DNA of 64,000 nt. Origin: Parasphaerochaeta coccoides DSM 17374. GTDB taxonomy: Bacteria > Spirochaetota > Spirochaetia > Sphaerochaetales > Sphaerochaetaceae. The translations under genes were made by a program, and so were the position numbers. The stretch covers positions 1,612,001 through 1,676,000 of the forward strand of contig NC_015436.1 in the NCBI RefSeq assembly GCF_000208385.1, given 5' to 3'. Position 1 is the stretch's first letter; each line of letters opens with the position of its first letter. This document shows, piece by piece, positions 27,504 to 37,742 of the stretch. The notes under the pieces were generated by a model. That model saw only the letters and a program-made list of their open reading frames with translations, did not search any database and was not told the origin of the DNA.

Positions 27504-28090
27504 TCCTCTTCTTTCAGGTTCGTTCCCTTGGCATATCTGCTTGCCAACAGGAACAGGATAGGTATGCCAAGAACCACGAGAACCAAGACATTGGCAAGAC
27601 CTCCAAACAGGGACTGTGCAAAAGTGATGTTCAGTTCACCACCATAGAAAAGCACGGTAAGTACAGGAGTCACGACACCAAAAGCAATGGCATTGCCCAC
27701 GAGGGCGATGACTGCATAGATGATTGCCTGTGTCGCAGTGAAGATGCCATTCTTGATGTCCGCGCCATAGACAGGAAGCAGACCGACGAAGAAGGCAAGC
27801 ACGCCATTGCCGATGGACCAGTCGAACCAATAGCCCCATCCACCAATCAGGTCGGCTATGATGTTTCCGACTGTGGAGGCGACAAAAGCCGGAAGCGGCC
27901 CGAAAAGCGCTCCGACGAATACCGGGACGAGCTGGGCGGTGGTCAGCCGGGTATTGGTGAATATAGGGATGCCGCCGTAATTCATCAGCACACCGAACAA
28001 CGCGGCGCCAATGCCAATCGCGACTATTGTCTGAGTATTCCACGTCCCGACAAGGACTTGGCCGATAGTCTTCTTCTTTTCGTCACTCAT
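27500..28090 (-). CDS. ECF transporter substrate-binding S component (UPF0397-like)
   Basis: 196 residues, six hydrophobic helices (about 16-36, 48-70, 75-95, 100-120, 130-150, 160-182). The start TIVAIGIGAALFGVL and the GxLFGPLPAFVASTVGNIIADL block resemble UPF0397/ECF S components; I cannot assign the ligand. First gene of a six-gene operon that also encodes a dipeptidase and two SAM hydrolases, which hints at a nucleoside, methionine or peptide-related ligand, but that is inference. AAGGGG lies upstream of the ATG. Confidence 0.8.
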   Translation of the reverse strand: MSDEKKKTIGQVLVGTWNTQTIVAIGIGAALFGVLMNYGGIPIFTNTRLTTAQLVPVFVGALFGPLPAFVASTVGNIIADLIGGWGYWFDWSIGNGVLAFFVGLLPVYGADIKNGIFTATQAIIYAVIALVGNAIAFGVVTPVLTVLFYGGELNITFAQSLFGGLANVLVLVVLGIPILFLLASRYAKGTNLKEEE

Positions 28091-28165
28091 CCTTCACCCC
28101 TTCGATTCAGTCTCTCCGCCGAATCTTTTTTCACGTGTCCCGTGCGATAACACCGCACATGTCCG

Positions 28166-28205
28166 ATAGTATCCAGAGTATTATCTCCTATGTCAAGAAC
28201 TTGAC
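28166..28205 (-). promoter_or_regulatory. Candidate promoter and operator of the ECF/SAM-hydrolase operon
   Basis: On the minus strand TTGACA (28191-28196) faces TACTAT (28166-28171, spacing 19) or GATACT (28168-28173, spacing 17). The -35 box lies inside a perfect 14-bp palindrome, GTCAAGAACTTGAC (28192-28205), a likely repressor site. Confidence 0.5.
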
Positions 28206-28416
28206 GTAAAAAATTATTAAATATCTCTAATTAGTATGAATTAAATTCTCAATCCGCTTTTTCAAAAAATTGATGCTCCGACAGGGAAATAAAAAATTCC
28301 ACTATAATCCACCATAATCTGCTCATACAAAGCGTTGGTGAGAGTCAAAAAAAGTCGGACATGTCACAAAAGTTTTGCGTCATTCTCCTTTCCCATGTTC
28401 TCAGTTTCCATAGACC

Positions 28417-28559
28417 TTTACACGCTTAAAAACGAATCAACGACCGCTATTAACATCTAAAATCACCAAATAACCCGAAAGTATTATATGGTTTTCTCTG
28501 CTTTTCATGCAAAATCATACCTTTGGGTAATAGCTTTCTGCCATCACTACGTTTACACT
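28417..28559 (+). promoter_or_regulatory. Conserved 5' element of lipoprotein copy 3
   Basis: A 143-nt near-duplicate of 15263-15405. The inverted-repeat arms are ACCCGAAAGTAT (28473-28484) and ATACCTTTGGGT (28517-28528). The region between the operon promoter and this element (about 28206-28416) is AT-rich and holds no gene that I can see. Confidence 0.75.
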
Positions 28560-28625
28560 GATGCCAATCATCAACCCTGCATGGTTGACTACGTGTGACA
28601 TTTTTTCAAGGAAAAAGGAGCAGAC

Positions 28626-28665
<40 letters not shown>

Positions 28666-28680
28666 CTGAAAGAGCTGCAT

Positions 28681-30840
28681 ATGAACAAATCTAGCAGGTC
28701 AGGTTTTGTGGTTCTTACGACCATTCTGATGCTACTTGTCGCCCTTATTTCATGCGACAACAAACTGAATGTTTCACATACCAATGCAGTGCGCTTCTCC
28801 ACGGAGATAGGGCGCAAGGCCACCGCAAATTCCGAATGGCAAGCCGATGATGACGTCGGCATTTACATGCTGGAACATGGTACCGGCACGGCAGCTACTG
28901 CCGCCTCAGAACGTGCAAACAGACACTACACGGCTGACATGGCCTCCCAGACTTCCGGCTTCTCTCCTGTTGATAATGCCAACACCTTGAAGTGGAATGA
29001 CATTGCCGCTAATGCCAACGACACGTTCGACTTCATCGCCTACTATCCCTATGATGAAAACATCTCTGACCCTACGGCCGTGGACATAGACATCAACCGG
29101 AGTTCCTCGGAACAGATGACCGGGACGGCTGACTTCCTGTGGGGACGCACCGACAACATACAGAACAATACCTCGACGGTGCATCTGAAGCTTGACCATA
29201 TGTTCTCCCGCCTGATTGTCAACATCTCTCCCAGCACGACCGTCGATGCGGACGCCATCACGGGTGGCGTACTTTCTGCTATGGTCGAAGGCACAAGCAC
29301 GCAAGGCACGTTCAACCTGGATACCGGAGCCTTGTCAGTCACAAGTTCCGTTGAGGGAATCATCATGAAGAACATCTCCCACACCCTCAGCCAAGCAGAG
29401 CAGGATGCGGGCAAGCGCAGGTTTGAAGCGGTACTGATACCTGTGGTTCACTCAGATGTCCTGCTGGATGCTTTGAAACTGGAATTTACCCTGGGCTCTG
29501 ATACATACACATGGGCAGCGAATTCCGTAGCGACCTCTGACCAGGGCAAGATTCATTTTGACAAAGGCAAGCAGCATGTCTACAACATGACGCTCAATAC
29601 CAATGACAATGAAGTCGCCGTTGCCGCTATTGAGATTGAGATACAGGACTGGGACACCGGGGACGGCATAAACGCCCCTGCTGTCAAGCTGGGAGTCAAG
29701 AAAGTCTCCGCCGGAAATTTCCACACGATGATCCTGAAAACGGACGGCACGCTCTGGGCGACAGGACGGAATAATTTTGGTCAACTGGGGGTCGGTACTT
29801 CAGGTGATTCGAACAACAAAAGCACGCCCGTGCAGGTCATGACTGATGTCAAGGCTGTCTCCACCGGAAATTATTACACGATGATCCTGAAGAAGGACGG
29901 CACGCTCTGGGCGACTGGAGCCAACGGAGAGGGTCAACTGGGTGACGGCACTACGACCAACAGAACTACTCCCGTGCAGGTCAAGGCCAGTACCGCCGCC
30001 AACGACTTCATGACTGATGTCAAGGAAGTCTCCGCCGGATACTTCCATACGATGATAGTGAAAAAGGATGGGACGCTCTGGGCGACAGGATTCAACTCTC
30101 AGGGTCAACTGGGTGTCGGTGATAATGACGCTAGAAGCACGCCCGTGTATGTCATGGAGAATGTCGCGGCTGTCTCCGCCAGAGGTTATTACACGATAAT
30201 CCTGAAGAAGGACGGCACGCTCTGGGCGACTGGACAGAATGGCTATGGTCAACTGGGTGACGGCACTACGACCGACAGAATCACGCCCGTACAGGTCAAG
30301 GCAAGTATCGCTCCCAACGACTTCATGACTGATGTCAAGGCCGTCTCTGCCGGATACAATCACACGTTGATCCTGAAGAAGGACGGGACGCTCTGGGCGA
30401 CGGGATACAACTATTATGGTCAACTGGGTGACGGCACTTCGGGTACAGTGAATAACAAAAGCACGCCCGTGCAGGTCTGGGCTTCTACCGATGGTTTAGT
30501 GAAAATGACTGATGTCGCGGCGGTCTCCGCCGGATACGCTCACACGTTGATCCTGAAGAAGGACGGGACGCTCTGGGCGACTGGATACAACCTTCACGGT
30601 CAACTGGGTCTGGGTAACAGTGGGGCGGGAACCAACAGAAACATACCCGAGCGGGTTAAGGCTAGTCCCGATGACTTCATGACTGATGTCGCGGATGTTT
30701 TTGCTGGATACTACCATACGATGATAGTGAAGAAGGATGTCACGCTCTGGGTGACTGGAGACAACGAATATGGTCAACTGGGTCTGGGTAACAGCGGGGA
30801 GGGAACCAGCAAAAACATACCCGAACAGGTAGTTTTCTGA
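28681..30840 (+). CDS. Fimbrillin-like/RCC1-repeat lipoprotein, copy 3 (phase-variable)
   Basis: 719 residues from ATG 28681. Here the internal start gives a passable signal peptide, MNKSSRSGFVVLTTILMLLV with lipobox ALISC (Cys25), and GAAAGAG lies 6 nt upstream, so some expression without the GA-tract ATG is possible. Fimbrillin-like domain about 35-330, seven RCC1 repeats about 340-719. Long DNA stretches match copy 1 almost exactly (for example the block ending HVYNMTLNT and the repeat core), showing recent duplication or gene conversion. The last repeat has KKDVTLWVTG instead of KKDGTLWATG. Converges on mglC. Confidence 0.82.
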   Translation: MNKSSRSGFVVLTTILMLLVALISCDNKLNVSHTNAVRFSTEIGRKATANSEWQADDDVGIYMLEHGTGTAATAASERANRHYTADMASQTSGFSPVDNANTLKWNDIAANANDTFDFIAYYPYDENISDPTAVDIDINRSSSEQMTGTADFLWGRTDNIQNNTSTVHLKLDHMFSRLIVNISPSTTVDADAITGGVLSAMVEGTSTQGTFNLDTGALSVTSSVEGIIMKNISHTLSQAEQDAGKRRFEAVLIPVVHSDVLLDALKLEFTLGSDTYTWAANSVATSDQGKIHFDKGKQHVYNMTLNTNDNEVAVAAIEIEIQDWDTGDGINAPAVKLGVKKVSAGNFHTMILKTDGTLWATGRNNFGQLGVGTSGDSNNKSTPVQVMTDVKAVSTGNYYTMILKKDGTLWATGANGEGQLGDGTTTNRTTPVQVKASTAANDFMTDVKEVSAGYFHTMIVKKDGTLWATGFNSQGQLGVGDNDARSTPVYVMENVAAVSARGYYTIILKKDGTLWATGQNGYGQLGDGTTTDRITPVQVKASIAPNDFMTDVKAVSAGYNHTLILKKDGTLWATGYNYYGQLGDGTSGTVNNKSTPVQVWASTDGLVKMTDVAAVSAGYAHTLILKKDGTLWATGYNLHGQLGLGNSGAGTNRNIPERVKASPDDFMTDVADVFAGYYHTMIVKKDVTLWVTGDNEYGQLGLGNSGEGTSKNIPEQVVF

Positions 30841-30857
30841 CCGGAACATGAGGAGAT

Positions 30858-30900
30858 ACCGGCGCACACGCGCAACCAACAGGTCGTCGGTTGCGCCGGT
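30858..30900. terminator. Conserved 3' stem-loop between copy 3 and mglC
   Basis: Nine-bp stem ACCGGCGCA/TGCGCCGGT; an alternative inner stem GCGCAACC/GGTTGCGC is possible. It lies between convergent genes and matches the structures after copies 1 and 4. Confidence 0.65.
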
Positions 30901-30909
30901 TCATTCCCT

Positions 30910-32850
30910 TTATTTCCGTTTCAAGTACTTCACACTGTCCAAAGCGACCGCTGCAATGATGATGAAACCCTTGAATACGAATTGAAGGTTCGTGTCAATA
31001 CCAAGGAACGTGAGACAGTATGTCAGGCCAGTAAAGATGATGACACCGATGACTGCCCCTCCGATTTTCCCGATTCCTCCGTTGAATGAAATTCCACCAA
31101 CGACACAGGCGGCTATCGCATCCAGCTCATACCCTTGCCCGGTTCCCGCGCTGGCATTTGCCCTGAAAGCCTCAAAGAAAGCACCGAGTCCGTAGAAGAC
31201 ACCAGCCATGATGAAAACCTTCAGCGTCACCTTGAACACGCTGATACCACTGACACTGGCCGCTTCCGAGTTGCCTCCCACTGCATACATGTTTTTGCCG
31301 AACGTCGTCTTGTTCCAGATGAACCACGCGACGATTACCGCTATGGCAGCCGGTATTATCAGCTTGGGGAACGTGATGAGCTCGCCGTTGACAAAACCCA
31401 GTATCCAGCGACCACCCAGAGCATCCTTGATCGTGCTATCGATGGAACCGACCGGAGTGCCGCTGGTTCCGAAGAACAACAGGCCGTAGATGATCAATTG
31501 CGTCGCCAGCGTCGAGATGAACGGATGTATCCGCAGACGCGCGGTAAATACTCCGGCAAATGTACTGAACAATACACACAACACGACTGAAATGCTCATT
31601 GCCATCAGCACCCGGACGACCATCGGTATTGTCGAAAAATCCCATGGTCCCATTTTAAAAAGAGTCACAATGTTCGTTCCGGGATGAAGTATCAGCCCGG
31701 TGAGGACAGCACCAAGGGCAACCATGCGCCCGACGCTCAAGTCAGTACCCGCCAGCAATATGAGACCGGCGACTCCCAGCGCATAGAACATACGCACCGA
31801 AGACTGTTCCAGTATGGTCAGGATATTAGGAAGGGAAAACAAGTTCCCGCTGCCGGAAACCGACGCAAGGATGATACAGACGATGAAGAACACGATGATG
31901 GCCAGATACAGGCCATTCGCAAGAAGGAACTTGGAAATGGTGAAGTTCTGCCAGTAATCCCTGAACCGCAGGCGGATGTTTTCTGAGAACTTTGTCTTGC
32001 CGTTGCGCAGGCTCCTGTTCTTCTGCACTCGGTCAATGAACGGCTGGTTCCTGGACTCCTTGCCGTGATTGACCGATGCCTGGAGATTGCTTTTCGCATC
32101 AAATATCTCCGACTTGACCTCATACCGGCAGACGGTAAGGGCATCCTGGAGCTGTGCCTTTGCATCAGAGACGGCCTTTCCGCTGAACTTCGCGGTTATT
32201 TCCTTCTCCTTTTCCTTTCCTTTCAGCCGTATGGCGGCAACTTGAGCGTGGAATGCATCACGGGCTCCCCGTATGGCGACATTCTCCTTGGCCTCGACCT
32301 GCCGTTCATATTTCGCGGAAAGAGCATTCACATATCCGACAGTATCGCGCGTCAACCAATAAATGGCATCCTTGTGCTGTGCGGCATCCTTCCGGGCAGC
32401 TTTAATCTTCTGCCTGTAATCGGCAATGATTTTTGCCTTGGTATCGGCATCAATCATGCGGTTTTTCTTTACGGAAACAATTTCCTGGCTCAGCTCCATG
32501 ATGCGGGAGATACCACCCCTTCTCAGCCGATCCAGCTTTTCCGAAAATTCAGCCACCCGTTCATCTTCTTCAAGGGAATGGACAGCGGTTATATCATACA
32601 CTCGCCGGACAAACCTGAATGAAATGTCCTGGAGGATGTGCGCGAAAGGGACGCTCTTGCCGGAGGCTCTCAATGCATTGCGCTCCGCAAGAAGATCATC
32701 GTGCTGTCTTTTCCTGAGCTCATATACCAGTGCGTCATACCTGTGCCGGATATGTCTCTTATCCTCAAGGGAAGAAGACGCCGCAAGTTCTTTCTGCCGT
32801 GCCTCCTTCAACTTCTGGATTTCTTCTGCATAAGATGTATTCCGTGCCAT
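30910..32850 (-). CDS. mglC: Galactose/glucose ABC transporter permease MglC with long N-terminal cytoplasmic extension
   Basis: 646 residues. Residues about 309-646 are a BPD_transp_2 permease of the MglC/RbsC type (LLAGTDLSVGRMVALGAVLTGLIL, TFGKNMYAVGGNSEAASVSGI, AACVVGGISFNGGIGKIGGA) with around ten helices. Residues 1-300 are an unusual charged, helical, probably coiled-coil region (for example KGKEKEKEITAKFSG) with no signal peptide, so it should lie in the cytoplasm beside the MglA ATPases. Usual MglC proteins are about 330-400 residues. Last gene of mglBAC; 18 nt after mglA. Confidence 0.88.
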   Translation of the reverse strand: MARNTSYAEEIQKLKEARQKELAASSSLEDKRHIRHRYDALVYELRKRQHDDLLAERNALRASGKSVPFAHILQDISFRFVRRVYDITAVHSLEEDERVAEFSEKLDRLRRGGISRIMELSQEIVSVKKNRMIDADTKAKIIADYRQKIKAARKDAAQHKDAIYWLTRDTVGYVNALSAKYERQVEAKENVAIRGARDAFHAQVAAIRLKGKEKEKEITAKFSGKAVSDAKAQLQDALTVCRYEVKSEIFDAKSNLQASVNHGKESRNQPFIDRVQKNRSLRNGKTKFSENIRLRFRDYWQNFTISKFLLANGLYLAIIVFFIVCIILASVSGSGNLFSLPNILTILEQSSVRMFYALGVAGLILLAGTDLSVGRMVALGAVLTGLILHPGTNIVTLFKMGPWDFSTIPMVVRVLMAMSISVVLCVLFSTFAGVFTARLRIHPFISTLATQLIIYGLLFFGTSGTPVGSIDSTIKDALGGRWILGFVNGELITFPKLIIPAAIAVIVAWFIWNKTTFGKNMYAVGGNSEAASVSGISVFKVTLKVFIMAGVFYGLGAFFEAFRANASAGTGQGYELDAIAACVVGGISFNGGIGKIGGAVIGVIIFTGLTYCLTFLGIDTNLQFVFKGFIIIAAVALDSVKYLKRK

Positions 32851-32868
32851 GATTCTCCCCTTCTTTTC

Positions 32869-34365
32869 TCACAGATATTTGGCCGATAGCCTGAGTAAAT
32901 CTTCCTGGTCGGTCGCTTTTGTATCAACTACGCCCGAAAGACGGCAGTTTGACATGACTGCTATGCGGTTGGTGACACCCAAGATTTCCGGCATCTCGCT
33001 TGACACCATGATGACAGTCTTCCCTTCCTTCGCCATCTTGATGATCAATTGGTATATCTCATATTTGGCACCGACATCGATGCCTCTGGTAGGCTCGTCC
33101 ATCAGGAAAATCTCAGGTTCGCGTTCCAGCCATTTGCCAATGATGACCTTCTGCTGATTGCCACCGCTCAAGGCACTGATGAGCTGATCAGGTGACGTAC
33201 ACTTTGTATTCATCCTGCCTATTTCCCTGGTGGTCGCGTCAAACATCTTCCTCTCGGACAGGATGTTGAACGTCTTGTAACCTTCAAGGTTCGTGATGGT
33301 CGTATTGAACTTTATGGTATCTTTGCCGAACATGCCGTTGAGCTTGCGTTCTTCAGTCACCAGCGCAAAGTTGTATTCCATGGCATCACGGCTGTTCCTG
33401 AAGCGCAACGACCTGCCCCCCAGGATGATTTCACCCGATGCTATGGTGCGTATGCCGAACAAGGACTCAAGCAACTCGCTTCGTCCTGCCCCCACCAAGC
33501 CGTATATGCCGAATATCTCTCCCTTGCGTACGGTAAAGGAGATGTCTTCAAGGACAGGTTCATATTTCGTCGTCAGATTCCTGACTTCCATATAGGGTTC
33601 GCCGGGGATGTTGTCCACCTCCGGGTATCGTTTGTCAAGGGAACGACCAACCATTGCCGATATGACTTCATTCACCGTAGTTTCCTTGGTTGGCTTGGAA
33701 AATATCATCTTTCCGTCACGGAGGACGGCGGTTTCATCACAGATTTCAAAGACTTCATCAATCTTATGGGAAATATAGACGAAGGAGACACCCTTCTTCT
33801 TGAGGCTCTCAATGATTGAAAACAACTTTTTCACCTCACGCTCGGTGAGGGAAGACGTAGGTTCGTCAAGTACGATGATTCGGGCGTCATATGAGACTGC
33901 CTTGGCAATCTCCACCATTTGACGCTGGGAAACGGACATTGTGCGCATGATGGTTCGTGGATTGATGTTCATTTTGAGCGATGAGAAAAGCCTGATGCTT
34001 TCTTTCAGCATCCGCGCCTCATCAACCACACCGAACCGTTTGGGATAGCGACCGAGGAACAGATTGTCAACAATGGATCTGTCCAGGCACTGGTTCAGCT
34101 CCTGGTGAACCATGGCTACACCGTTCTCCAAGGCTTCCTTCGGGTTCTTGAACTCGACCGGGCGGCCATACAGCATGATTTGTCCTTCATCCCTGGTATA
34201 AATGCCAAAGAGACATTTCATCATTGTAGATTTGCCAGCTCCGTTCTCACCCATCAGGCCAAGGACGACGCCTTTGCGGACCGTCAGGTTGATACCATCA
34301 AGCACTTTATTCTGTGCAAATGATTTAGATAGATTCTTGATTTCAAGCACTATGTCTTTGTCCAT
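32869..34365 (-). CDS. mglA: Galactose/glucose ABC transporter ATP-binding protein MglA
   Basis: 498 residues with two ABC domains as in all MglA/RbsA proteins: Walker A GENGAGKST near 38, signature MSVSQRQM, Walker B IIVLDEPTSSL; second domain with a degenerate Walker A (GLVGAGRSE), signature LSGGNQQK and Walker B IFLMDEPTRGID. The frame is open to 34449, but ATG 34365 (MDKDIVLEIKNL) has GAGGAG 5 nt upstream. Energises MglC. A 12-bp hairpin separates it from mglB. Confidence 0.92.
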   Translation of the reverse strand: MDKDIVLEIKNLSKSFAQNKVLDGINLTVRKGVVLGLMGENGAGKSTMMKCLFGIYTRDEGQIMLYGRPVEFKNPKEALENGVAMVHQELNQCLDRSIVDNLFLGRYPKRFGVVDEARMLKESIRLFSSLKMNINPRTIMRTMSVSQRQMVEIAKAVSYDARIIVLDEPTSSLTEREVKKLFSIIESLKKKGVSFVYISHKIDEVFEICDETAVLRDGKMIFSKPTKETTVNEVISAMVGRSLDKRYPEVDNIPGEPYMEVRNLTTKYEPVLEDISFTVRKGEIFGIYGLVGAGRSELLESLFGIRTIASGEIILGGRSLRFRNSRDAMEYNFALVTEERKLNGMFGKDTIKFNTTITNLEGYKTFNILSERKMFDATTREIGRMNTKCTSPDQLISALSGGNQQKVIIGKWLEREPEIFLMDEPTRGIDVGAKYEIYQLIIKMAKEGKTVIMVSSEMPEILGVTNRIAVMSNCRLSGVVDTKATDQEDLLRLSAKYL

Positions 34366-34418
34366 AACACTCCTCGCTCGCATGCTGCCTGAAAGTACAT
34401 CCATATAATACCACAAAA

Positions 34419-34447
34419 GCATGCGGGAAACATCATTTCCCGCATGC
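34419..34447 (-). promoter_or_regulatory. Strong stem-loop between mglB and mglA
   Basis: Perfect 12-bp stem GCATGCGGGAAA/TTTCCCGCATGC with a 5-nt loop. It probably lowers read-through into mglA and protects the mglB message, as at 10165. Confidence 0.8.
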
Positions 34448-34482
34448 ATGGATGCTACATTTTCCGCTGAGCCGCAGACTGA

Positions 34483-36035
<1,553 letters not shown>

Positions 36036-37742
36036 ATGACCTATGGAATCCTGCTAATTGATGATGAGGTCGCTGTCCGTGATTCAATACGGAAGCTCGT
36101 GCCTTGGGAGCAGTACGGTTTCTCAGTAATCGGCGAGGCCAGCAATGGACTTGAGGCTCTTGACATGCTGGAAGATACATCGCTGTCGCCGGATGCCATT
36201 ATTACAGACATCAAGATGCCATATATGGACGGCATAGATTTCATCAAGGAAATCCGCCGCCGCTATCCCCCCATCATACTGATTATCCTCAGCGGCTATG
36301 ATGAATTTACCTATGCTCAGACGGCCATACGTTATAATGTCAGCGAGTATGTCCTCAAGCCAGTGAGTACAAGTGACATGGAGGCACTGCTTGGCAGGGT
36401 GAAACAACGGCTCAATGAAGAACGCGGGCAAGCCTTGGACATTGCGCATCTGACCGCGGTCTACAACAACGTGCTTCCCCTGCTCCGTGAAAAATTCCTC
36501 ACATCCCTGCTTTCTCCGCTGAACACAAGCGAAAAAGAAAACGTGCTTCATCGGGCGCATGATTACGGCATAGACTTGGAGTGTGATTTTTTCATGGTCG
36601 CACTGTTCGAACCCGAAGATTTGCCGAGCCCTGAAGGACTCGATACGACTCATCTGACTCCTTTGGCAATGCAACAGGTTGCCGCTGATGTTTTCCAGGA
36701 TGAAGACGAACAGCGCAAGCCTTTGGTGTTTCTCAATGAAAACCAGGTAATCCTGCTTTTCCGGGGCATGGGAAACACTGAAAATCACTTTTCACAGCTT
36801 TTCATCAAGCAGGTCATCCGTTCCAGCGAAAAACTGTCATCATGGCTGAAACGGTATCTCTCCCGCCCTTCTGCCCTTGCAGTCGGTTCTGTTGTCAGGA
36901 ACGTACAGGATATCAGCCGTTCCTATGAAGATGCCCTCACAGCGTTGAACTACAGTACAATCTTCCCCGACCAGCAGATTCTCTATATCGGAGATCTGGA
37001 ACAAGGAAGCGCCGAAGCCCTGTTCCCTGGACATATTGCCCGCAGGCTCGACCAACGCCTGCGCGGAGAGCTTGCGTCAGCCATAAAGTTGGGAACGGAG
37101 GAACAGACAGCGGTTCTGATTGACAGGCTCGCCGCTTCATACATGATGGATGCCGGTTCGGGTTCGGGGGCCGGGGCAAGCGCGGTCGGCGGTTTCCTTA
37201 TGGAAATGCTTGCCATCTTCTTTGAGATAGCATCATCTTTCGGCTCAAACCTGTATGAAGCGGCATCAGCTCCCGGACAGGGAGAAAGAAATCTCCTGGG
37301 GGAACTGGGGACTATGACATCCCTCAACAAAGCATGCAAATGGTGCGCGCAGATAGCAGGACGGCTCCACGAACACATCACGGGATTGAGAAAAAACTCC
37401 CATGTCAGGTTCATTGAGGATGCGAAAAGACTTATCTATGAGCATCACGCGAAAGCAACGTTCGGGCTGGAACAAATCTGTGACATGATTGGGGTAAGCA
37501 CATCTCATTTCAGCATGACTTTCCGAAAGGAGACAGGCGAGACGTTCGTCCGGTACCTGACGCTTGTCCGGCTGGAGCATGCAAAGGAGCTACTGAGAAA
37601 CACTGAGTTGAAAAGTTATGAAATAGCCGAAGCCGTAGGTTTCACTGAACCTAATTATTTCAGCTTCTGCTTCAAACGTCTGATAGGAATGTCTCCCTCC
37701 CAGTTCAGGCGGGAGCTGCGTCCGGGGAACGACAATGCGTAA
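36036..37742 (+). CDS. Response regulator, REC plus AraC-type DNA-binding domain (YesN type)
   Basis: 568 residues. Receiver domain with LLIDDE and phospho-acceptor Asp58 in IITDIKMP; a long middle segment with a Gly/Ser/Ala-rich stretch near 375; C-terminal AraC helix-turn-helix pair (FGLEQICDMIGVSTSHFSMTF and EPNYFSFCFKRLIGMSPSQF). The kinase gene starts 8 nt before its stop. Location between mglBAC and a second mglB, with a binding-protein gene downstream, makes the mgl genes its likely targets. Start supported by AAGG 4 nt upstream. Confidence 0.92.
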   Translation: MTYGILLIDDEVAVRDSIRKLVPWEQYGFSVIGEASNGLEALDMLEDTSLSPDAIITDIKMPYMDGIDFIKEIRRRYPPIILIILSGYDEFTYAQTAIRYNVSEYVLKPVSTSDMEALLGRVKQRLNEERGQALDIAHLTAVYNNVLPLLREKFLTSLLSPLNTSEKENVLHRAHDYGIDLECDFFMVALFEPEDLPSPEGLDTTHLTPLAMQQVAADVFQDEDEQRKPLVFLNENQVILLFRGMGNTENHFSQLFIKQVIRSSEKLSSWLKRYLSRPSALAVGSVVRNVQDISRSYEDALTALNYSTIFPDQQILYIGDLEQGSAEALFPGHIARRLDQRLRGELASAIKLGTEEQTAVLIDRLAASYMMDAGSGSGAGASAVGGFLMEMLAIFFEIASSFGSNLYEAASAPGQGERNLLGELGTMTSLNKACKWCAQIAGRLHEHITGLRKNSHVRFIEDAKRLIYEHHAKATFGLEQICDMIGVSTSHFSMTFRKETGETFVRYLTLVRLEHAKELLRNTELKSYEIAEAVGFTEPNYFSFCFKRLIGMSPSQFRRELRPGNDNA

